25,369 bases of DNA from Ettlia oleoabundans (lineage: Eukaryota > Chlorophyta > Chlorophyceae > Chlamydomonadales). Shown here piece after piece: positions 1 to 9,000 of the stretch. The notes under the pieces are model-generated. The model was not told the origin of the DNA and searched no databases. It was given only the letters and a program-made list of their open reading frames with translations. A program made the translations under genes and the position numbers. Within the stretch, counting starts at the first letter, position 1, and the number at the start of each line of letters is the position of its first letter. The stretch is from the NCBI GenBank assembly GCA_019693395.1, contig JAAMXP010002564.1, forward strand, positions 1 through 25,369, read 5' to 3'.

Positions 1-34
1 CACACACACACACCCTACCACCACCACCACCACC
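1..34. repeat. CA/CCA microsatellite at window edge
   Basis: A (CA)n run passes into a (CCA)n run and ends just before the AG that opens the first visible exon at position 43. It lies in the preceding intron of the glycosyltransferase gene and forms a C-rich tract directly upstream of the acceptor. It is a simple repeat and likely length-variable. Confidence 0.85.
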
Positions 35-42
35 ATAAGCAG

Positions 43-2148
43 GCCACGCGGCTACTGGGACGACTTCATGCGCCTCAACTCCACACGCCAGGGCAGGCAG
101 TGCATCAGGTGCCGTGGGTGAAAGTGGGTGATGTCCTGCTATGTTGTGTTGGGCAGCGCGAGGCCGCTTCACAGCCTTATCATATAATATCGGTGAACAA
201 AGTCTTCAGAGCAGGAGTAAAATCTGACGTGAGTCTGTTCCCCTGGTTGCTCACATTGGAAAGCATGGTGCATGGTGCGAACGACAATGCATGTAACTGA
301 ACCCAAAGCCTCTCTGTATCACTGGGAACTTATGTTGTTCATTTGTACTTCTGCATTAGTCTTGTTGCCCAACGTACTTCAATTGACAACACCACACTGT
401 TCAAGGCATTTGACACGGTAGTTGCTTGCTTGGCACGCTGGTTGCCTATGTGTACTGCCCCTTGGTGTACTGCCCCTTGTTGTACTGCAGGCCAGAGGTG
501 TGCCGCACCTACAACTTTGGCGACATCGGGTCCAGCTCTGGACAGTACTTCCGCCTCTTTTTGAAACCAATTAAGCTTAACACGGGTGGGTCAATGACGT
601 GAGTGGATGCCTTGCGTCGCTAAGGAGAGGATAAGGAGGGGAGATTCATAGCAATACCCTCGGTCATGCAGCTTGTTGTCGGCGCCTCTGGCCCGGATAT
701 ACAGCTGTGTTGTCGTGACCCCATGCATGATTGCAGAGGATATTCCTTGGCATCAAATGGACCTGAGCTTTCTGCAGCAGCCCCAGTACCAGCAGCTGCT
801 TGAAGCGGAGCTGGCGGCGGCGGTGGAGCTTGCCAGAATAGGTGGGCGGGTGGCGAGCAAAGTTTCGCATCTCTCAGAAAATTGGGGGCAAGCTTCACAT
901 TATGCTTCTGTGACCCAACGCATTGCCCCACCCCTGGCTTGAATGGCTACTTACGGACACATTTTGCATGGTTTCCTGTCCCCATCCGCAGAGGACGTTG
1001 CGGGGGCGATACCAGGGCGGGACTACGTCCTTTGGTACAACAGCCAGCAGACCTACGAAACAATCACCGGGAAGCTGCACATGCTGCGGGAGTGGCGGGT
1101 GGGTGGGTGGGTGGGTGTCTTTAGCAGATTGCGATGCTTCAATGCTGAGCAAAAGTGTTCTGCTGTTGCGTCACGTTTCCTTGTGTGCTACCTTTATGTC
1201 CCAACCTCACCAAACTCCAGTGCTGATTGAAGTGCAGTTCCCATTACTGGCTGGCCTGTAATCATTTAGTGCGTGTTGCGTGATCCTGGAGCCGACTTCA
1301 GAGCTGTTTGGGTACATATTGCTCATGCAGGATGGCGTGCCTCGGGGTGCCTACCGTGGCGTTGTGCCCATCCGCAACGCGGCCGGTACCCGGATCTTCC
1401 TGGCGCCAACACCTGACGTGGACTTCACTGGTGGGTGCTGGCTGCGCTGTTGGCACGCATTGGATATTGCTGACTGTGCGGCTGCACCGCTGTCTGTTTG
1501 TGAGCAGCGGAAGGGACTTGAGTGGGATGTGGTGATGAGGGCTCCGGGACGCAATTGGTTCCTGGCCAGTAGGAATGACTGCCAGTAGAAGTGATCCAAA
1601 CCACCCCTAAGATAGCTAAACCGACACCCCCTTTCTCTGCAGCTGCACGCTACAATCCTGATGTCAAGCAGCGTGTGGACAGCACCGGGGCGGTCATTCG
1701 CAGGTGTGTGGGTGCCCACATTGCATAGCCGGCTGGATGCAAGCTGCATCTGGTTTGCTGTGACCCGACCCGCTGAGCAGCACTCGCCATAAGTTGACAT
1801 CACTTCGTGCCCATCCGCACCAGACTGTATTTGTCACCTGCAGTCACCCAGCCACTTGCCCATCCTTACAATGGAAGTCCATATACTTCAGAACTGTTCA
1901 CTCGCCCGATCGCTCTTTTATCTGCTCACAAATGCAGGCGGCCCGTCATCATTAAGGGCAAGAGCTGGCAGCAGCAGGCGCAGCGGGCAGCGGGAATACA
2001 GCAGCAACGCCAGCTGCAGGATCGTAGCAAGCAAGCGGCACTGGGGCGTCAGCAGCGGCAACAAGGGCGATCCAATAGCTGGAGGGGAGCAGGGTCGCAG
2101 CAGACTCAACAGCAGCAGCAGCAGGAACAACATGTGCCTGAGCCATAG
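43..2148 (+). CDS. MGAT1: N-acetylglucosaminyltransferase I (GT13), 3' part of gene, 7 exons
   Basis: Family role: this Golgi type II membrane enzyme adds the first beta-1,2-GlcNAc to Man5GlcNAc2, opening the hybrid/complex N-glycan pathway. Exons seen: 43-108, 491-585, 737-841, 992-1098, 1331-1430, 1643-1703, 1938-2148; all phases close. The joined product contains YWDDFMR, then RPEVCRTYNFGD, GQYFRLFLKPIKLN, DVAGAIPGRDYVLWY and DGVPRGAYRGVV, in the same order as plant and animal GnTI. The WDD segment corresponds to the region holding the proposed catalytic base of the rabbit enzyme. The N-terminal anchor and nucleotide-sugar-binding half lie before the window. After the usual end of the fold, about 90 residues follow, ending in a Gln-rich, probably disordered tail (QQTQQQQQQEQHVPEP, stop at 2148). 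The TSG101-like gene converges on it downstream. The family assignment is firm; single exon edges could shift slightly. Confidence 0.9.
1097..1115 (+). other. Potential G-quadruplex across a splice donor
   Basis: Five GGG tracts, each separated by a single T, start at the last codon of glycosyltransferase exon 4 and run into the intron. The donor GT (1099-1100) lies inside the first tract, and further GT dinucleotides follow every four bases. Such (GGGT)n runs are the classical sequence of very stable parallel G-quadruplexes. Folding in the pre-mRNA is inferred, not shown. Confidence 0.6.
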
Positions 2149-2542
2149 GAGTCGCATGTCCTTGAGCCGGTATGGTCTGCGTCTGGTTGCAAAAGCTGCT
2201 GTCCTGTAAGGACTGTGCGCTGCTTGCTGCACGAATGCGATGGTCGAACTGGACCCTTGACTTTCGACGTGTCAAGTTGGTTGAAAGCGGCATATCTTCC
2301 CTCAGGCACCTATAAAGGTCGACTAAGAATCCAGTGATATCAGCTCAGCGCTGGTGCCCATGCCAGTCTATGCTTACGACCATGCTAAAAAATGCACTAG
2401 CCATAGCGCTAGACACACAGGGACGTAGTAATATATGCATTGCTCTTGCAAGGGGTGTGATGGCTGACCATCTAGAAATGATATAGGTACAATCAGCTGC
2501 AGGTACACTCAAGGTAGTTGAGGGGGTCAGGTGAGACGAGCA
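2149..2542. other. Convergent intergenic gap (3' UTRs)
   Basis: These 394 bases separate the stop codons of two convergent genes (MGAT1 plus, TSG101 minus). Apart from the TGTAA above I see no coding signal. No exact TTACA (minus-strand TGTAA) was spotted here for the minus gene; only GTACA variants occur near 2488 and 2503. The two 3' UTRs may overlap. Confidence 0.5.
2205..2209 (+). terminator. TGTAA polyadenylation signal of the MGAT1 gene
   Basis: A TGTAA pentamer lies 57 bases after the MGAT1 stop codon. TGTAA is the standard chlorophyte polyadenylation signal, and the position suits a short 3' UTR. Confidence 0.6.
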
Positions 2543-5391
2543 TTAAGAAGCAGGGTGCCAGGGCGCGCCCCCTGACGCCTCCCTACTGTTCGCAAAGATG
2601 CCACCGCTTGACCAGGAGTCTCCTTGTGGAAGCACAACTGGGCGTCCGGCGCTCAGCGTGCGCTGCACGTTGGGGTATGGCTGCGATAGGCGCTCGCCGG
2701 ATCGCGGCGCCTTGCCCTGTGCTGCTGCCACCTTGTTGCCGCAAACCCGCACAAACAACTGCCGCCGGCACACCGTGCGCACCTGCAGCAGGGAAGGCAC
2801 AGATACAGTGGTTGGGGAGTGCCGGATATATATACAAACACAGCATCTGGATAGCCATTGAGCACAGGCCGGGTGTGGTGGCATCATATGTAACACGGCA
2901 TCTGGATGCACATTAGGCAAATGCACATGTAGCACATGCACATTAAGCACGTGCAGATTTACCATATGCATGGGTCAAACCTGCTTCAGGTACGCGTCTG
3001 CCTCAACAATGCCCTGATTGAGCGCCTTGTCCAAAGCATACAGAGCGTCCTCCAGCGCTAGATCCTGCGCTTGCACCTCCAGCGCTTGCTGGGACAACGG
3101 ATCCGTCGCTGCAGCAAGCCAGCGCGAATTTTGACGAGTGTTGGTTCCGTCAAGACTGACTGCCACAAGGAACACCGCTTTTCCACACACTGCTACCATG
3201 TGCACCACAGTGAAGAGCCTGGACAACCACACATGATGCAAGAAATCTACTGTTTCGTGCAGTAGATATGAACAATCACGGCGCAACCATCCCGCTGGCT
3301 TCGCACATGCTAATAAGTGGCAAACAGTGAGGGCACGTACCCGTGATAACTGTGTCTACATCTAGTTGCGTTGGGTCTTCTGCTGCCTTGGCCAGATGCT
3401 CGTTTTCGGCCAACCACCTGCGGACAAAGGGAGGCCATGCAACCATGTAGTTGCCTGAAGCAAAACACGGCCACAAGTGCACGGTTGATGCATCAGCATC
3501 ATCCAAGCAAGCCGCTCCTTCGATTAGGCTGTCAGCTCACCTCTCTAGCTGCGCATTGCTGGCTGCCAGCTCTTGGCTCAATCTGTCCAAAGCCACACGC
3601 TCTGCCTGCAAGTAGCAGTAGGCATATCAAGGCGCCAACAGGCGAATGTGTGAGCTTGACCATTCGGGACTTTGTTGTGGTTTTGGACATAATATCGTGA
3701 TTCCTTGTCTCATTCAACACACACGCGCACCTGCAGAACTGCCACTTCAGATTCCAGTTGCTCCCCACGTTGCTTCAGGGATGCCTGTAGCTGAAGCCCC
3801 TCCTTGGCCTGCGCTGCTGCCCCTTGTGCAACCGCTGTAAGGCTGACATGCAGACGCTTATTAAGCAACGTGATCATAGCAGTGCGTAACGCCTCAGCTA
3901 GCTTGGCAGAAGGATTTTCCTTCATCGGTGGCGGCTGCGATGCGGGTGGCTGCTGCTGCTGCTGCGATGCTTGTGGCTGCTGGTCCAGCGATGCGGAAGC
4001 TGCCATCATGGCTGCCCATACACTGTCAAAGCCTCCACCCACAGCGCCAGCAGAAGCCTGGCTTGTAGGCTGGCCAGCTGAGCTGCCTACTGGCTGTGCA
4101 CCAGTGGAGCCTGCAGAGGTGAATGACACGCCTCCAAGAGAGCCAAAGGACGGGTTGCTCTGCGCAAGCGGGTTGTGCACATGCAGATTATCCATTGCAT
4201 CATTGAAACCCAGACTCCCTTCACTGCTAAACGAGTTCGCCATCGGGGGCCTGGCCGTGGGCTGAGCTGTTGCAGCCATATTGCCACTGCTGCCGGGTTT
4301 CCAGTTCTTGGGCTTCAAGAACAGGGGAGGGTCACCCCCAAAATGCATCGACATGTCCTGCAAACAATCAATTGATTCAACTGTCCTTAGCTGCAACAAA
4401 CCAGAAAGAGAAGTGTGTAACGGCGCAATGCAGCACATCAAGTCCTAAAAGTTCTGCAGCGTCTCAAAAGCCAGTGGCAGGCACACCGGAAGACTGTTGG
4501 TAAGGTGCTGCCAACATGCTGCAGCAGCCAGAAGAACCTGTTGAACATACCAACCTGTGCCATGACTCGCAGGTTTGAGGAAGGGTACTGCCATTGAGCA
4601 ATGTATGCTGTGTGCACCAGCCCTATAGCATGGCATGAGTGGAAAGCGCGCTAGAATCAGAACCTTCCAAGCCTACTGGTACATACTGACACTTGTTCAA
4701 TGTTGTGGCACATTTTTGCTCGTGCGGTGGAGAAGCAACAGCTTGAGAAGCAACAGTAGTCAATGTGAAGGGCTGATCACCGCCCTTGGGTAAATGCTTA
4801 CCCGAGGGGTCCACAAAGCTGTGTTGTGGCTTGATCACCATGTCGGGGGTAGGAACCACATAAGCCATCGGAGCTGCCAAAGGGTACTGCTCCGGCAGCC
4901 AAATGGCTACCGGTATGTTGTATTTGTGCCCTTGATAGTACATGGGCAAAGTGCCCTCTGCCAACAGCAGCTCGACTGCTCTGCATGGCACATAGCGACG
5001 ACAAGACGCTGGCAAGTAGGGGATACTCAGGCCTGCCCGTCCACATTCCAAACCGAGCAGCCCATGCTTTGATGCCACCCCATGTGCACCTGCCATCGAT
5101 GTGGACATATTCTTGAGTCGAGATGCGTAATGATGGCATATCCTGCAAGGACAGTACAGTAAAACTGGCGTGGGTGGCATTGTGCCAACCTTGCTGGGCG
5201 GGGGCACGGGCAGTGGCTGACAAGAGTGTCAGCCGACCCTGCTGCCGCCTACCTCGCAGGCGCAGGCTCACCGTAACAAGGTCGATCAGATGTTGCTGCA
5301 CCAGAAACTTGAACTCCTGGGCGTAAGGCAGGGCCGACGCGCCAGATCGGCCCAGCGCCTCTTTGAGCACAGCGGAGGCATTCTGCGGCAT
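2543..5391 (-). CDS. VPS23: ESCRT-I subunit TSG101/VPS23 (ELCH-like), 9 exons
   Basis: Family role: it recognises ubiquitinated cargo at endosomes as part of ESCRT-I and feeds multivesicular-body sorting; animal homologues also act in cytokinesis. Exons, 5' to 3' on the minus strand: 5391-5272, 5142-5090, 4980-4802, 4607-4555, 4357-3731, 3605-3541, 3417-3341, 3108-2981, 2782-2543. They total 1542 nt, giving 513 aa with every phase closing. Residues 1 to about 150 are the UEV domain ([50 protein letters not shown]), without a catalytic Cys. A low-complexity Pro/Gln/Ser linker follows, then a coiled coil (about 290-390). A C-terminal steadiness box follows ([24 protein letters not shown], then [15 protein letters not shown]). 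The start is chosen at [13 protein letters not shown], which aligns with the plant ELCH N-terminus; an in-frame Met 30 codons upstream (5481) is less likely. The tail after the steadiness box (about 55 aa) is longer than in Arabidopsis. Confidence 0.92.
2783..2980 (-). repeat. Degenerate short repeats in the last TSG101 intron
   Basis: Within this intron, 2890-2956 repeats variants of GCACATTA(A/G)GCA and GCACATG several times, alternating with CATCTGGAT words. It looks like a decayed minisatellite with no coding content. A TATATATA stretch near 2826 lies in the same intron. Confidence 0.4.
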
Positions 5392-6037
5392 TTTGCGAGC
5401 TGCAGGGGTCTGCGGTTTGTATTTCGACACGCGTTGACGCCGCTGATGCCCTTCGAAGAACAGAGCCCCACAGTTGCGCACGCCTGATTGTCGTATTGGA
5501 GCGACGCGCTGGCAAGTCTAACAGTCCTGCAGCCAAACGAGTTCACTCTGCTACCCAAGACTGGCGGCCACGTCAGCACTTCTGGCCCCCACTCTGCCTC
5601 TGCTGCCCGTAACCCTAGTTGCTGCCATCTGTTGTGGTTGCAGTCCATCTGCACCTGAATACTGGCACGGGCCTCAATTTCTCAGAGCTGCCGAGCTTGC
5701 ATGCCGTTTGGTTACAAGTTGTCTCTGTGTGCCACTGACGGCCGCCCTTGAGCTCAACCTTTCATCCGGGCTTTGCTGCAATGCGCTGAAGCGTTAACAT
5801 GCTGGCCTCATCTTTGCTGGGCGCGGCAAAGTTGCAATGAAGAACACACCGCGTCTTGACCCCAACATCCCATGAAGGATCACATCGTCCTGGCCGGCTA
5901 AGACTTGGTACCTGACCCTAACGCGAGAAGAAAGATGGCATGCAGCAGATTGTTTGGGGGCGCCGAGGGTTCTCAAGTCGCCACAACACATCATTGTTCC
6001 AGTGCCCTTGGGCAGCCAGCGTTTTTGAGGCAGTGAA
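5392..6037. promoter_or_regulatory. Shared upstream region of the divergent TSG101 and SF1 genes
   Basis: The 646 bases between the start codons of TSG101 (minus) and SF1 (plus) must hold both promoters and 5' UTRs. I see no convincing TATA box on either strand. The minus frame stays open for 30 codons above the chosen TSG101 start, ending at an upstream ATG at 5481. On the plus side an in-frame TGA at 6026-6028 supports SF1 starting at 6038, unless a 5' exon is spliced in. Confidence 0.45.
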
Positions 6038-9000
6038 ATGATGCATCAGACACGGTTCTTGAGTGGAGGCCAGATTGACGACTTGCTCGGCAAGATCAGC
6101 ACTTTCGTGCCGGACTTTGCGGGCTACAGTGATACAGCCAAAAAATATGTTGAGGGGTGGAAAGGACACCCGCGCCCGGCCTGGGCGCCCCCACCCTACC
6201 CTTGGTTTACCCTTTTACAGCAAGTGGGATTCGCGATTTGTCAAAGGCGGCCGATCGGCCAGTTGCAACCGGGGATGTCTGATGCCCCTTTGTTCAGCGA
6301 ACAGCCTCGTGGCCGGCGCAGGCATGTGTGGGGACCATTGCCTGAGGCTGCCAATACATTAGCAGAAGAGCCAGCAGCACCTGTCCAACCTTCCCGCAAG
6401 CGTAAAAGCCGATGGGCCGCTGGCGAGGAGGCTCCAGCGGCGGAGGGCGACGTTAAGGACGGCAGCAAGGCGGTGGTTCTGTTTCCAGAGAAGATAGTGC
6501 TCTCCAATGGTCTTCAAGTAGTCCTGCCGCCTGCCGTCACTGGTCGCGCTCCAGGCGGCGATCCAGAGGTGCTGGAGTTCCACAAGCAGGTGCGAAGGCC
6601 TTTTGAATGTTTTATTCTGTGCACCACGTCTTTGCCTTTGACATTGCTGTTTCATTCTGTTGGGCATCCGCTTTACACACTGCAGCTGAATGAAATCAAC
6701 CGTAAGATTGCCAGTGGAGTGGTGGACATTCCGCCTGAAGGGGAGCGCTCGCCAAGCCCCCCACCTGTCTATGACGTCATGGGCATCAGATGAGTGCTAT
6801 TGTTGGAAGCGGATACCGTAAAGTGGGGCATACTGTGATGACTGCAGTTGTGTCAATGGCTTGCACACCTTACTGTATCTGCCGATCGCTGGCAGTTGCA
6901 TTGCCTGTTCCTTGTAGTTGTGTGCAGCAGGGCTGCCGGTTGCACACTGGTTGGGTTCCACCTGCAGTATCTGATATTTTACTCATTATTGTGGCCTGCA
7001 AGCTGAATACACGGGAGGTGCGCTACAAGGAGAAGATGGTGAAGACTCGCAACCGGATCATCGAGAACCTCATCCAGCGCGACCCGACATTCAAACCGCC
7101 ACCAGGTTGGCCCGACTGCTGGTTGTTTGCGGGCGCCAGCAATAGAAACAACAGGCCATTTGCTCCAGTCTTGAGCCCTGCCATGTTCTTTGGTATAAAT
7201 GATTTAATGTTTGTTGTTTGATTTTCAAATTGTTTCTTGGGTTTTGCACTGCTGCACAGATTACCGACCCGAGAAGAAGTGGAAGAAGATCCTCATCCCA
7301 CAGAAGGATTACCCAGGTATATTTGAAGGTTGCTGTGCGCTATGTGATGCCTGTGGACGATAGTGATGCACAGCTTGCATGGTGTGTGGGGGGGATGGGG
7401 TTGGGTGGGGCCGCGCGGCACTTGTTTTGGCAACGCATGTGCAGTTATTCCAATGACCAGGCCTAGCATGCAGTTCACCCTCCAAACTGGCAACATGCTT
7501 GTTGGGTGGATTAACAGGATACAACTTCGTGGGACTCATCATTGGCCCACGTGGTAACACACAGAAGCGTATGCAATCGGAGACCAACACTAAAATTGCC
7601 ATTCGTGGCAAAGGTGCGTGGCAATTGGACTTGAATACGGTACGGGGTTTGTTGGTTGCAACTTGTGTTGGTCTCCACAGCATGCCACTATTTTAGAGGT
7701 AGCGTAAGGAGCGGTTGCCCGTGGCTATACACAAGCCTGCATGCCACCAGTTTGCAGGTAGCGTTAAGGAGGGCGCTGCCCGGGATCCCAAGTACGATTA
7801 CGGCGAGGACGAGGAACTCCATGTGTTCATTACCGGCGATCGACAAGAGGACGTGAGTTGCCACAGACGTTTAGTTTGTCGCAAGGCGGATTTGTGTTAT
7901 GCGTATAAGGCACTGACGACACAGTTTGCAGCTGCTGATGCTTAAATTATCGCAGTGCTACTCTGTGCAGCGCTTGCAGGGCGTTGAGCACAGAGTTTTA
8001 CAGCTGTTGCTGGTAGATTGTCGCGATGCGAATCTGCTTTCTGCTTGCATTACATGGGCGAAGCAATCGTACAGTTGTCAGCGGTACCCTGCTTTACTTC
8101 TTTTGTCTGCAGGTAGACGCTGCAGCGGCCATGATTGAAAGGCTGCTTCGGGTACGTTGTCCCAGCAAGTTGGCCGCGCCTTACCCCATGCTATGCATGT
8201 AGCAAGCTAATTGATTACGGAAGTTGCCTCCCTTCGGTGGTTTGGACTGCATGCCGCCTGGGCAGTTCTGTGGAGTTGCTGTGCAAGTGCGGTTGCCAAT
8301 GCGGTGTTCACACCTTTCAGCAACCGATAACATAAGGGGTGCATCTCTGTCCATCTGTCCATTTGCAGCCACTGGATGAAGAGATGAACGAACACAAAAA
8401 ACTGCAGGTGCAACAGATTTTTGGGCTTTATGTTGCATGGCCTGCGCTGGCAATGCCTCCGATGTTGTCGTAGGGGAATGGCAGGGCATCCCCACATGGA
8501 CCATAGAATACATGTGTAACGTAAATGTGTGGCTTGGGCCCTTCTTGCAGTTGCGCGAGCTTGCAGCACTCAATGGCACGCTCAAGGATGAACAGTACTG
8601 TTTCATCTGTGGCGAAACAGGTAAATTGGGGCCCGGCAGCCAACTTCGTGGCACAACATGGCAGTTTGCAACTGTGCCTTTTTCTTGCATTCATTTTTGT
8701 CAATTGTTCAAACTCATTTGTGTGCAGGGCATCAACAAACCGACTGCCCCAAAAGTGCCGTTGATGTGTACCGGCTGCCGGACCAGCTGCAAAGCAAGGT
8801 GGATGAGATTTATGCAAAGGTGCGCCCGACACACATGTTTGCAAGTATTGCACTTCTTGACCACATACAGCGGTGGTGTGCAAGTTGATTTGACTCCAGG
8901 CTCCACTGTGGAAGCATGTGGTACTGTGGAAGCACTGTGGTACTGTGGAAGCACTGTGGTACCTCTTCCCTCCGCCATATTTTATACGTTTTGCAATAAA

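Noticed and set aside
1..34. Terminal CA/CCA run as a telomere or chromosome end
   Set aside because: The unit is not telomeric (no TTTAGGG-type repeat) and the run lies in an intron of a gene that continues upstream.
1351..1803. 150-codon minus-strand frame over MGAT1 exons 5-6
   Set aside because: Overlaps conserved MGAT1 exons and their introns in antisense; no recognisable protein.
2310..2320. TATAAAGG promoter-like word
   Set aside because: It lies in the gap between two convergent genes with no gene starting nearby.
3431..3447. GCTTCAG acceptor for TSG101 exon 7 giving [17 protein letters not shown]
   Set aside because: It does not close phase with the preceding exon; the acceptor at 3418-3419 gives [11 protein letters not shown] in frame.
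3804..4265. 153-codon plus-strand frame
   Set aside because: Antisense of the TSG101 linker exon; Cys-rich composition arises from complemented Gln codons.
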